A stretch of 64,000 bases of DNA, taken from CAVORD01 sp963698535 (GTDB lineage Bacteria; Bacteroidota; Bacteroidia; Bacteroidales; VadinHA17). The notes under the pieces are model-generated. The model had not been told where the DNA came from. It did no database searches and saw only the letters and a program-made list of their open reading frames with translations. The DNA is taken from positions 558,001 to 622,000 of the forward strand of contig CAVORD010000001.1 in NCBI GenBank assembly GCA_963698535.1, read 5' to 3'. Positions within the stretch are counted from its first letter, which is position 1. Every line of letters begins with the position of its first letter. The translations under genes were made by a program, and so were the position numbers. Shown piece by piece: positions 38,081-47,092 of the stretch.

Positions 38081-39118
38081 ATGGCACCCAAGACAGAAGA
38101 TAGCAAGACTCACGTGGGGATAGCAGGTACCGGAATTTATATCCCAACCGGAAGAATAACTGCAAGGGAGATCTCGGTCGCTACAGGAGGGATATGGAGC
38201 GAACAGGCAATAATTGATAAACTGGGCATAGTTGAAAAACCTGTTCCCGGTCCCGACGATGGAACCCAGGAGATGGGTGTAAGGGCAGGTCTCGATGCAC
38301 TTAAAAATACAGGTATCGATCCTTTAGAGATCGATCTGTTGATATGCATAGGTGAAGAGTGGAAAGAGTATCCGCTTACGACCTCGGGAATATATATACA
38401 GGAAAAGATAGGAGCTTTTAATGCGTGGGCCATTGATGTGCAGCAACGATGCGGCACCACAGTGGCAGCACTTAAAATGGCAGGCGATATGATAGTTGCC
38501 GACCCGGAAATAAATACTGTTATGATAGTAGGAGGGTATCGAAATGGGGATTTTATTGACTATAAGGATCCCTCGGTATCGTTTATGTTCAACCTTTCAG
38601 CGGGAGGAGGGGCCATTATCCTTAAAAGAAACTATGGCCGGAATAAGTTGCTGGGTACTCACATTATGACCGACGGATCGATGGCAAGAGATGTGGTGGT
38701 TGAATATGGCGGGATATGTCACCCTATAAATTCTGAAAACCTCGATAAAGCTTACAGTTCTCTGCGTTTGGTCGGTGAAAAGCACATGAAGGACCGGCTG
38801 AATGAGGTTTCAATGGTCAACTGGATGAACTGTATAAATAGAGCATTTGAAAAATCAGGGATAGCAATGGATAAATTGGACTATCTTGCTGCACTCCACT
38901 TTAAAAGGTCTATGTTTGATTCATTGTTGTCTGATCTGGGACTGAACGGTGATCAGTCGATCTACCTTGAGAAATATGGTCATATGGGGCAGATCGATCA
39001 GATACTGTCGCTTCACCTGGCAATTAAAGAAGGAAAAATTAAGGATGGTACCATTATTTCAATGATTGCGGCAGGAATAGGTTATGCCTGGGGCGCCAAC
39101 GTTATTCAATGGGGATGA
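38081..39118 (+). CDS. ketoacyl-synthase-III-like protein with altered catalytic triad (B)
   Basis: A 345-aa partner of the preceding gene, starting 3 bp after its stop. Cys124 (VQQRCGTTVAAL) is at the nucleophile position; the FabH His is kept in ALHFKR but its companion Asn is Arg; the third residue is in YGHMGQID, where Asn appears to be His. The two KAS-III-like proteins thus differ in which triad positions are intact, as in known split or heterodimeric KAS-III pairs. The C-terminal MIAAGIGYAWGAN matches the FabH end. No acyl-carrier protein gene is nearby, so a CoA substrate is more likely. Confidence 0.82.
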   Translation: MAPKTEDSKTHVGIAGTGIYIPTGRITAREISVATGGIWSEQAIIDKLGIVEKPVPGPDDGTQEMGVRAGLDALKNTGIDPLEIDLLICIGEEWKEYPLTTSGIYIQEKIGAFNAWAIDVQQRCGTTVAALKMAGDMIVADPEINTVMIVGGYRNGDFIDYKDPSVSFMFNLSAGGGAIILKRNYGRNKLLGTHIMTDGSMARDVVVEYGGICHPINSENLDKAYSSLRLVGEKHMKDRLNEVSMVNWMNCINRAFEKSGIAMDKLDYLAALHFKRSMFDSLLSDLGLNGDQSIYLEKYGHMGQIDQILSLHLAIKEGKIKDGTIISMIAAGIGYAWGANVIQWG

Positions 39119-39307
39119 AATTTTAAGTCACATGCATTTATATTTAATTTAATTAGTTATATTTCAATCAGATATAGATGTCATAATGAATTTATCCTTT
39201 TAAGTCAACCCTAACAATTTATCTGCTAAGCTCAACACTTTGAAATTGTTTATTTACTTGCCTATAATTATTCGTAAACCTTTATCTATTACTAATATTC
39301 AAGAGAA

Positions 39308-39811
39308 ATGAAAAAAGTTACTTTATTATTGATCGTCGTAGTCATGGTTTTCGCTTCATGCAAGAAGAGTGAAGAGGAAACGATCACAGACCCACAAATT
39401 ATCGGTTTGGTTGGTGAATGGTATTCTTCGGGAACAAATGTAGCGCCCCTTCTGGTAACTTATTTCCAGATCGATTCGATCTACGCGAAATTCCAGGATA
39501 ACAATACTTACAAAGTGGAGTCCTTTTCAGGTGGTTCAAAAACGACCTATACAGGAACCTTCACTCAGGCGAAAGCCAATGTTGGTACTATCTGGAATAT
39601 CACTCTTAACCAGACTACCCCGTCGGTAGTAACAAGTGTTGGTATTTTTGATATTTCAACTGCAGTTACTCCTTACCTTATGAAGTATGAAGTTGTTCAG
39701 ACTGAACCACCGGCAGGAACAGCTCCAACTGCAGCAGCAGGTTTTGGTAGCACAAATGGTGGAGCTATCGGAACCATCAATGTTCAGAAATTTCTCAAAA
39801 TAGTTAAGTAA
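39308..39811 (+). CDS. small lipoprotein of unknown function
   Basis: 167 aa with a lipoprotein signal (MKKVTLLLIVVVMVFASCKK; lipobox FASC, Cys18). The mature part is rich in Thr, Ser and Gly with alternating beta-type pattern (TYKVESFSGGSKTTYTGTFTQ), resembling lipocalin-like lipoproteins of Bacteroidota, but I see no definite family motif. It lies 189 bp after the KAS-III pair and just before an outer-membrane barrel gene, and ends at a strong hairpin. It may be an accessory to that barrel. Confidence 0.7.
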   Translation: MKKVTLLLIVVVMVFASCKKSEEETITDPQIIGLVGEWYSSGTNVAPLLVTYFQIDSIYAKFQDNNTYKVESFSGGSKTTYTGTFTQAKANVGTIWNITLNQTTPSVVTSVGIFDISTAVTPYLMKYEVVQTEPPAGTAPTAAAGFGSTNGGAIGTINVQKFLKIVK

Positions 39812-39825
39812 TATTGAATCTATAG

Positions 39826-39866
39826 GAAGCCAGAATTTTGCGAAGGCAAATTCTGGCTTCTTTGTT
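39826..39866 (+). terminator. hairpin between lipoprotein and barrel genes
   Basis: Perfect 13-bp inverted repeat, 39826-39838 with 39848-39860, loop of 9, followed by TTTG. A weak U tract suggests partial termination or mRNA stabilisation rather than a full stop. Confidence 0.65.
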
Positions 39867-39897
39867 TCTAATCAATTGTTTATCAAAAAGAGAGAAG

Positions 39898-41496
39898 ATG
39901 TCTAAAAAGATAGTCGTCGGTTTCGGGATCCTAATGCTTTTAGCTTCAGGCATAATGGCTCAGAGTCCGTCAAACCAGTACTTCACAGGAGAGATTCCAA
40001 GGAAATCAAACAAGGAATTCCAGTTTATTGCGTACTATTTCAACCAGGCTGTGATGTCCAATGTTTATGCTCAGAATGATTTTCTTAAAGGGCAGGTAGT
40101 GGGAAGGCTTTTTGGAGCGAATACCACGAAAACAAGTGACACACTTACAAGCAGGTACAGCGAGCAACGCCTGATTCCATTTTTTATTTACCAGCCGAAG
40201 CTTTTCAATGGTAAAGCTACTCTAAGAGGCTCGTTTGAACTCGACTGGACCTGGGGAGATGCCTCTTACGGTGTTGGTGGTAACTTTGGTTCTGCCATTT
40301 CTGCCGATCAGGTTAACCTCCAAACCCAGAACCTTGAACTGGAACTGAATCCCGCCAAAGGATGGTTTATTAATCTTGGACTTCAAAGGATGTTCGACAC
40401 TCCTTATAACCCTTATAAGACCATGTTCGACAAGATGACCACAACCGGTTACCGACTGGCATATTGGGGTACCGATGGGGTGGGGATCACAGTAAGAAAA
40501 GACTGGGACTATTCCAGGGCTAAAGTTGGATATTATAAGCTTTATGAGAACTATATTCAACTGGTCGACGATGTAAGCCTCTTTGAACTGACAGGTGAAA
40601 AGGATGTCTCAAAAAAATGGAAAGTGGGAACCTCTGCCTACTATCTGAAAGACAGAGCCTCTGGTGCGGGCGGTGTTTCTATTTTAAGTCAGGGCTTAAA
40701 CAGTCTTTTGGCGAGTCATAACGGAGTATATAAATTCAGCTACGGCGATGTGCCATACAAGGCCGATATTATCTGGCTGGGATCATACTTCGGAAGAAAT
40801 ACGGAGCACTGGCTTGATCCATGGATGGTAACCGGCTTCGTTAACTTCAACATAGGCATGGCCGATACTCTTACCAATAAACTGATACCCAAACAGGGAT
40901 GGACCAGAGCCACCGACATATTCGGATATGCTGCCAATGTAAGGGTATCATACCGATACGGACAAACACTAAGTGACTATATTTCAGCTGATATTATTTA
41001 CTCTTCAGGCGATTCCAATGGTCTTGGCGATGGTAAATACTCAGGTGTTATTACAGGAAATCACTGGGGTGCTCCCGGAGCAATATTTATTTCTTCCGGC
41101 GCTTATTTGCTTATGCCGTCAGGCAATGTGGTAAACCGATACAGTCCTGCAATCATCGATATTTCCAATATGGGATACGGGCTTACTGCCGCAACAATTA
41201 ATATGTCAATGGGGATCATACCTCATAAACTTACTGGTAAGATCGGTACTGCCTTTGCAGCAAGTAATGTGCAACCTCTGGGTGGTGGTTACATTATAGG
41301 GAATGAATTTAACGCCAACCTCTCTTACAGTTTCGGCCCTTTCATGAACCTCGAAATACATGGAGCATATCTGGTGCTGGGCGATTTCTACGACAGTAAG
41401 CAAGGCTCTTATGGCAGTCCTGTAAATGGAGACTCTGATACCCGTCCCATAAATCCATGGACAGCCTTTCTTGTATTCAAATGGTTAATGTTCTAA
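39898..41496 (+). CDS. outer-membrane beta-barrel protein
   Basis: About 532 aa with a signal peptide (MSKKIVVGFGILMLLASGIMAQ) and then long amphipathic beta strands, many ending in aromatic residues, and a final FLVFKWLMF ending in Phe, as in porins. It is probably a substrate channel for the neighbouring gene set. The frame opens at 39838, but ATG 39898 is chosen because a GAGAGAAG purine tract precedes it, the signal peptide starts there, and the upstream codons overlap the hairpin. No named family recognised. Confidence 0.75.
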   Translation: MSKKIVVGFGILMLLASGIMAQSPSNQYFTGEIPRKSNKEFQFIAYYFNQAVMSNVYAQNDFLKGQVVGRLFGANTTKTSDTLTSRYSEQRLIPFFIYQPKLFNGKATLRGSFELDWTWGDASYGVGGNFGSAISADQVNLQTQNLELELNPAKGWFINLGLQRMFDTPYNPYKTMFDKMTTTGYRLAYWGTDGVGITVRKDWDYSRAKVGYYKLYENYIQLVDDVSLFELTGEKDVSKKWKVGTSAYYLKDRASGAGGVSILSQGLNSLLASHNGVYKFSYGDVPYKADIIWLGSYFGRNTEHWLDPWMVTGFVNFNIGMADTLTNKLIPKQGWTRATDIFGYAANVRVSYRYGQTLSDYISADIIYSSGDSNGLGDGKYSGVITGNHWGAPGAIFISSGAYLLMPSGNVVNRYSPAIIDISNMGYGLTAATINMSMGIIPHKLTGKIGTAFAASNVQPLGGGYIIGNEFNANLSYSFGPFMNLEIHGAYLVLGDFYDSKQGSYGSPVNGDSDTRPINPWTAFLVFKWLMF

Positions 41497-41507
41497 GATA
41501 ATAGTAA

Positions 41508-42476
41508 ATGAAAAGGGAAATGAAAAGATCTGTTTTAATAAGTCTGATTGCTATTATCCTGCTGATGAGTAATTGTGCAACACCATACAGGAAACTGGCC
41601 AACTTCAAATCCATGGAAGAGATGAAGTACAACGACCAGGTTAAAAAGGTAATTCTACCCGAAAGCGGCTATGAAATAGCATATACCGATGAAGGTAGCG
41701 GAACGCAAACTATTCTGTTTATCCACGGCCTTGGAAGCTATCTGCAGGCGTGGACCAGGAATGTGGAAATACTGAGATCCGACTACCGTTGCATCTCCAT
41801 TGATCTGCCTGGATATGGCAAATCAAGTAAACAACCGCACAGTGGCCAGATGACATTTTATGCAGGTATTGTCAATGAACTACTGCAGCAACTCGATATT
41901 GAGAAAGTAATCCTTGCCGGTCATTCAATGGGCGGTCAGATATCTGTAACAACCGCTTTGCTCTATCCTCAGCTCGTCGAGGGGTTAATTCTGGTCGATC
42001 CTGCCGGTTTTGAACCTTTTCATGAAGGCCAGAAGCAGTGGTTCAGGGAGGTGATGACCCTGGAAATGGTTAAACTAACAACACCTGAAGCGATCCAGAA
42101 TAATCTCGCCACTAACTTTTACCGCCTTCCCGATGATGCCGAATTTATGATCACCGACAGAATAAGCATGAGGAGTGCGTATGATTTTGAGGCTTATTGC
42201 TATACGGTAGTGCAATCCGTTTCAGGAATGGTAAATGAGCCAGTCAGAGAATATCTAAAGGATATTGATAAACCGACATTGATCTTCTTCGGAGAAAATG
42301 ATAATCTCATCCCAAACCGTTATTTAAACCCGGGAAAAACTGTTGATGTTGCAAAAGAAGGTGCAGCCCTGATACCGGGAAGTAAGCTGATTATGGTGCC
42401 CAAATGCGGTCACTTTATGATGTTTGAAAAGCCGGAGGTGTTTAATAGTGAAGTAAAATTGTTCTTTAAAAAGTAA
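41508..42476 (+). CDS. alpha/beta-hydrolase lipoprotein
   Basis: A 322-aa alpha/beta-hydrolase with a lipoprotein signal (LISLIAIILLMSNCATPYRK; lipobox MSNC). The oxyanion/HG motif FIHGLGSYLQAW, nucleophile elbow GHSMGGQIS (Ser at about residue 146) and catalytic His in CGHFMMFEKPE are visible; the acid is probably in FFGENDNLIP. It would hydrolyse an ester or similar bond outside the cytoplasm. It starts 11 bp after the barrel gene, so the two are likely cotranscribed, and it may release the acid that the symporter and CoA-transferase then handle. Met5 is an alternative start. Confidence 0.87.
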   Translation: MKREMKRSVLISLIAIILLMSNCATPYRKLANFKSMEEMKYNDQVKKVILPESGYEIAYTDEGSGTQTILFIHGLGSYLQAWTRNVEILRSDYRCISIDLPGYGKSSKQPHSGQMTFYAGIVNELLQQLDIEKVILAGHSMGGQISVTTALLYPQLVEGLILVDPAGFEPFHEGQKQWFREVMTLEMVKLTTPEAIQNNLATNFYRLPDDAEFMITDRISMRSAYDFEAYCYTVVQSVSGMVNEPVREYLKDIDKPTLIFFGENDNLIPNRYLNPGKTVDVAKEGAALIPGSKLIMVPKCGHFMMFEKPEVFNSEVKLFFKK

Positions 42477-42544
42477 GCGATAATTAAAATTCTTTCAGGT
42501 GACTAATTCAGGATACTGATTGTTGCAAAGAATATTTAAATTTG

Positions 42545-42569
42545 AAAGCCGGAGATGTCCGGCTTTTTT
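42545..42569 (+). terminator. rho-independent terminator after alpha/beta-hydrolase gene
   Basis: Nine-bp stem AAAGCCGGA (42545-42553) / TCCGGCTTT (42558-42566), 4-base loop, ending in six T. It closes the 32.1-42.5 kb gene set. Confidence 0.88.
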
Positions 42570-42603
42570 GCTGAAATTGACGGAGGTATAAAATACGATC
42601 TGA

Positions 42604-44025
42604 ATGAGAACCAAACTCGAGACTTTTACCGATTTCGCCAATTCTCTCTATCCTCACGAGGTTGATTTCCTGATGGCACAGCAGAAGTTCATCAAGAAAG
42701 ATAACGTTGCTATCTTAAAAATGATAGATCACAACTCAAAGAATCCCTCAAATATTTTACCCTATCCGCAATCAATAGACAAAAGGACCTATTCATATAT
42801 CAAGAAGTGGGTAAATGATATTCTGCACAAACATGATGTTGACCTTATTTATGACTGGATGGTCACCATTGAAAGGAGGGTGATGAATGATTCCATTACT
42901 CCCGATGATGAAGAATTTCTTATAAATAAGCTCCCTGAAATAAAGCCTAATCACTACTATTTTATCCGTTTTTACCAGGTTATTGAGCACTATCACGATT
43001 TTCTGATGGTACGGAACAGGGTAAGAAATCTTATTAGCGTCTCTGAATATCTGGAAAAATTCCGGGAGCAATATTCAAGTTCCATCAGGTACAACAATGA
43101 GATAAAGAGTGCAGCTGAAATGGTTGTCAGTCCCCAGGGCACTTCCAGGCCGGAATTCGATCGGCTGGAGAAGCTTTTGAAGTCGCTCTATTATGATGAA
43201 ACATTGAATGGTTACTCCAGATACAGGGCTGTGGTGCGTCTTACAATTCTCTATTATACGAACAGGGCATTTGAAAAGCTTCTGGCTGTTTATGATGATC
43301 TTGACAGAGTATTCAAAGGCGATACCTTCTATTCCAAAAGAATACTCGCAAACTACTACGCAAATCGAGCAATGATGCATTCAAAGCTCAATGAGCTTGA
43401 ACTGGCAGAGAAATACGGATACCTTTCCATCAGGCAGAGAAATAGCGATTACCTCTTTTATCTGATAAATTTGTGTGCTGTATTGCTCAAGAGCAAGAAG
43501 AACCGAGAAGCCCTGAATCTAATGAGCCAATCGATACCGGAGCTGAAGCGAACAAGCAGCTTCTACAACAAGATCGGCTTCGCTGCCTTTTATATAAAAA
43601 CCCTTCTTGCCAATAATATGGTTGAGAAGGCGGTAAGTTACTCTTCAACATTCTTTGAGGGATATAAGAAAGAGATATTTGAACATCGGTGGCACCTCTT
43701 TATGAGCGCATATCTTCAGGCCCTCCTCAGAAATGAAAAATATTCAAGGATCATCAGCCTTTCTCGGCGTCATAAGCTGGCAGAGAAAGAGAAGGAATTT
43801 ATTGGTAAAGCAATATATCTGCCTGTTATCCTGTGGTATACATCGCTGGCCGAATATATAGAGGGTGACATTTCTGTCGAAAAGCTTAAAGATATAATAG
43901 TCGCCTCCGGCAAATCGCTTATTGACAATAAATACAGGAAAGGCAAGATCATTGAACTTCTTAATGTCCTCTCCTTCAATGTTCCTGTTGTGATAAAGGA
44001 TATCAGAGATGAGATGGGCCTTTAG
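42604..44025 (+). CDS. uncharacterised helical protein (TPR-like repeats possible)
   Basis: 473 aa, no signal peptide, almost entirely alpha-helical. Residues about 195-400 show degenerate repeats with A/Y/L spacing (YYANRAMMHSKLNELELAEKYG, ALNLMSQSIPELKRTSSFYN) like tetratricopeptide repeats, which usually bind other proteins. The N-terminal 150 residues are rich in His, Tyr and Lys. I do not recognise a named family. It has its own start after a terminator and converges with the LolA-like gene 8 bp away. Confidence 0.75.
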   Translation: MRTKLETFTDFANSLYPHEVDFLMAQQKFIKKDNVAILKMIDHNSKNPSNILPYPQSIDKRTYSYIKKWVNDILHKHDVDLIYDWMVTIERRVMNDSITPDDEEFLINKLPEIKPNHYYFIRFYQVIEHYHDFLMVRNRVRNLISVSEYLEKFREQYSSSIRYNNEIKSAAEMVVSPQGTSRPEFDRLEKLLKSLYYDETLNGYSRYRAVVRLTILYYTNRAFEKLLAVYDDLDRVFKGDTFYSKRILANYYANRAMMHSKLNELELAEKYGYLSIRQRNSDYLFYLINLCAVLLKSKKNREALNLMSQSIPELKRTSSFYNKIGFAAFYIKTLLANNMVEKAVSYSSTFFEGYKKEIFEHRWHLFMSAYLQALLRNEKYSRIISLSRRHKLAEKEKEFIGKAIYLPVILWYTSLAEYIEGDISVEKLKDIIVASGKSLIDNKYRKGKIIELLNVLSFNVPVVIKDIRDEMGL

Positions 44026-44033
44026 TTATTTGC

Positions 44034-44801
44034 CTACCTCCCTAACCTTAACGGATCAAAAATAGAGTCATCCTTTCCTGCAGGAACCACAATATCCGTC
44101 ATCACCATAAGAGAGCTGCGGCCGTTGAGATGGTTTACAGCTTCCATTCTTGCGATCATAAATTTACCGCCTGTACCTGCCTTCTTATATTCAGGAATTT
44201 CTATTGTCTTGAAATTATTTCCTTCACTGTCAAAAAACCTTATTGTTCTTATAAGCATTGTCGATCTGTCTATTGAGGAGATCCTCCTGGAATAGCCATA
44301 CTCCTTCGCCGTTTTATCGTCGATGGGTATACTTTCGATATACATATATGTTCCATCTTTCTCACCGGTTATGAAGCGGCTGTTAAATTCAGAATTTGCA
44401 GGCCAGCTTATGTCGGCATTCGAGAACTCACTTCCCATAAAGCTTTTACCTCTTTCTGCAGAGATTACTCGTCTGGTTTTCTTTAGTGCAGGAAGATATA
44501 TCCACATCTCATCCGCTGCGGCAGGATGATCGAACAACAGAATTGAGGTGCCACTTACTTCAGGCGGATCAGTGAACAGAATTAGTCTCTTTTCTGTTCC
44601 GTCGCTGAAGTTTTTTGACATCACCATGTTGGTGCGTTCTCTCTTATTACCGTTCTTATCTGTAATAGTTAGTTTGGTGGTCGATTCAAATGATTCAACC
44701 CTTGTGAGATTGCGACTCTTTTCCAGCATTGCTTCAGCCTCCTGAGCATACATTAATGGGCCACAAAAAGCAACTAAAATTGTAATTACCAATGTCTTCA
44801 T
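44034..44801 (-). CDS. outer membrane lipoprotein-sorting (LolA-like) protein
   Basis: A 255-aa exported protein (signal MKTLVITILVAFCGPLMYAQ). The mature part matches the LolA/LolB-fold family annotated as outer membrane lipoprotein-sorting protein: repeated beta strands with GTSILLFD, EMWIYLPALKKTRRVIS and SFMGSEFSNADI. This group is distinct from housekeeping LolA and usually accompanies MMPL/RND pumps, carrying a lipid or lipidated ligand across the periplasm. It follows the pump gene by 34 bp on the same strand and is the last gene of the operon. Confidence 0.85.
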   Translation of the reverse strand: MKTLVITILVAFCGPLMYAQEAEAMLEKSRNLTRVESFESTTKLTITDKNGNKRERTNMVMSKNFSDGTEKRLILFTDPPEVSGTSILLFDHPAAADEMWIYLPALKKTRRVISAERGKSFMGSEFSNADISWPANSEFNSRFITGEKDGTYMYIESIPIDDKTAKEYGYSRRISSIDRSTMLIRTIRFFDSEGNNFKTIEIPEYKKAGTGGKFMIARMEAVNHLNGRSSLMVMTDIVVPAGKDDSIFDPLRLGR

Positions 44802-44835
44802 AGTTCTGATTATTTATAATATTTTATTATCACTC

Positions 44836-47091
44836 TTAACTCTTCTCTCTTATTGTAAAACGAGGTTTAAAAACAATCAACAGGGATGGTATTACTAACA
44901 GGGCTCCCATTAGTGAGATTCCTATTGAAATAACAGTCAGGTAGCCAAAATATCTGATGGAGGTGAATCCTGACAGGAGGAGTACCGAAAAGCCTGCCAT
45001 CACACTAAGACCGTTAAAAACAATGCCTCTTCCGGTTGACGAAATGGCAAGCCTGGTGCTCTCTTCCTGTGAATACCCCATTTTTGAGAATCCTGTGTGC
45101 CTCGATACATAATGAATGGTATAATCAACACCCACACCGATCATGATCGATGATAGGAGAGCTGTGGCCGAATCGAGCGGTATCCCTGCTATACCCATAA
45201 AGCCAAACATTATGATCAGGCTTGCCAGTAAAGGGAGTGAGGATATAATACCACCAACAACTGACCGGTTAATAAGTGTCAGCAGGAAGAATATTACAAT
45301 TACAGCATAGATAAGTGACATTATCTGTCCTCTTACGATACTGCCGGCAAACTCTGTCATTATATATCCGTACCCGCCCGTTAATGATCCCAATCCCATC
45401 TCTTTGGTAAGTTTCTCTGTGCTCGTCAGTACAGCCTTTATATTCTTGTTTGAGGCATCAGACAATCTGATCAGTAACTGCCCGCTGGTGTAGGAAAAGT
45501 CTGCCAATGAACTGAATTCATCAGGATCACCACTCATATTGAATAACTCGATCATCTGGGCCACCCCATCGCGGGTAACGGGGATATTATCATATCCTAT
45601 ATCTTCTTTTTCATAAAGTCCCCGGCTCATGATCTTCACTGCGTCGGCAAGGGAAAGCACCGATCCTATACCGTTCCTGCCTGTATTCTCTTTTTTCCAT
45701 TTGTCCAGCGAACGAAGAAGACCGGGATCCATCATATCGCCTTTAATCATTACCGATATACCCTGTGATCCGCCAAATTCACTGTTTATGACCGAAGAGG
45801 CTACAGACACCGGATGTTTTTTCGGAAAGAAATTTTCCTGATTGGAATCTACATTTACAAGAAATATACCTGCGATCCCGGCCAGGCAGACAAGCAGTGT
45901 TATTATAAGTATCGATCGTGCCCTTCCGGTAATAAGATCCGATAATTTATCAAACAACCGGTCGGGGATGGAGCCATTGTTTTTCTTTACATCTTCACTG
46001 GCCCGTGATTCTGACATACAGATCAACCCTGGCAGAAGGAATATGGAAAGGATCAAAGCCCAGGCAATGCCTATGGAGGTAAGTATACCAACATGCTTTG
46101 CCGGTACAATATTATGCATCAGTAGTCCAAGCATACCGGCAATGGAGGTTATTCCTGTATAAAGAACAGGCTTTTTGATGCTTCTAACAACATTGATTAC
46201 CGCTTCGGCTGCACCTGTACCCGGCATTTTAAGTCTCTGCTCATTATACCTCGAGACGATATGGATGCCATAATTGTTGGCAATGGCGATTAGCATTACC
46301 GGTGCCAGCAGGCTCAGGATAGATAGTTTCCATCCGAAAAGGACGACGAGCCCCATGGTGGGTATCAGAGAGAGTAAAACCATCGCGAAGGGAAGTACCA
46401 TACCTCTCCAGTTCCTGAATAACCAAAGTAACAACAGAAGCATAATTACCAGGCCTGCAGGAATAAGAATGAATCCGTCTCTTGTTACGTCACTGAGTAT
46501 ACTCCTGCGGATTATCGGCAACCCTCCGGTACAGATCATAAGGTCACCTTTTTCTGCTAAAAGAGTGGAGTCTATCATTCTAAGAAGCTCTGTTTCATCA
46601 TGATCTTCAGCAAGAACTGCAGTAATTGCGGCGCTCTTCAAATCGGCCGATACGACTGTCCCTACAGCCATGCCGTTATCCCTTATGTTGTCAATTATCT
46701 TCTCAATCTCCTGATCGTTGTCCGGGATGTATGGGATACAAGGCTCTACAACCATCATACCATCGGAAGAAAAGACATTTTTAAGATTGAATAGAGATAC
46801 TGTTTTCTCTATACCCTCAAGATTGCCAACTGAATTGTCTATTCTTTGCAGGGTCAGTAATGACCCTCTTGTAAAAAGGGTATCGCTGCTGATTATTATG
46901 AATACCACATTCTGGTTGCCAAACTGCTCCTCTATAATGTTGGTGTTGACTCTTGAGGGGAGGTCAGCAGGAATGTAGTTTCTGAGATCGGGATCTGTTT
47001 TACTCAGGGGAATGAGAAATGCAAATGGGAGGGATAAGATCAGCGAAATTACTAATATCAATATCCGGTTTTTTATGATGAATTTTTCCAT
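44836..47091 (-). CDS. MMPL/RND-superfamily exporter
   Basis: A 751-aa pump with the duplicated MMPL layout: TM1 at residues about 8-27, a periplasmic loop, TM2-6 at about 210-365, TM7 near 395, a second loop, and TM8-12 near 600-740. Characteristic pieces are LAPVMLIAIANNYGIHIVSRY and SIMIGVGVDYTIHYVSRH. It is driven by the proton gradient and exports lipids or hydrophobic compounds. Start taken at Met 47091 (MEKFIIKNR), which just clears the stop of the barrel gene; the longer frame adds nine residues. Barrel, pump and LolA-like protein form a likely envelope-transport path. Confidence 0.9.
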   Translation of the reverse strand: MEKFIIKNRILILVISLILSLPFAFLIPLSKTDPDLRNYIPADLPSRVNTNIIEEQFGNQNVVFIIISSDTLFTRGSLLTLQRIDNSVGNLEGIEKTVSLFNLKNVFSSDGMMVVEPCIPYIPDNDQEIEKIIDNIRDNGMAVGTVVSADLKSAAITAVLAEDHDETELLRMIDSTLLAEKGDLMICTGGLPIIRRSILSDVTRDGFILIPAGLVIMLLLLLWLFRNWRGMVLPFAMVLLSLIPTMGLVVLFGWKLSILSLLAPVMLIAIANNYGIHIVSRYNEQRLKMPGTGAAEAVINVVRSIKKPVLYTGITSIAGMLGLLMHNIVPAKHVGILTSIGIAWALILSIFLLPGLICMSESRASEDVKKNNGSIPDRLFDKLSDLITGRARSILIITLLVCLAGIAGIFLVNVDSNQENFFPKKHPVSVASSVINSEFGGSQGISVMIKGDMMDPGLLRSLDKWKKENTGRNGIGSVLSLADAVKIMSRGLYEKEDIGYDNIPVTRDGVAQMIELFNMSGDPDEFSSLADFSYTSGQLLIRLSDASNKNIKAVLTSTEKLTKEMGLGSLTGGYGYIMTEFAGSIVRGQIMSLIYAVIVIFFLLTLINRSVVGGIISSLPLLASLIIMFGFMGIAGIPLDSATALLSSIMIGVGVDYTIHYVSRHTGFSKMGYSQEESTRLAISSTGRGIVFNGLSVMAGFSVLLLSGFTSIRYFGYLTVISIGISLMGALLVIPSLLIVFKPRFTIREKS

Positions 47092-47092
47092 G

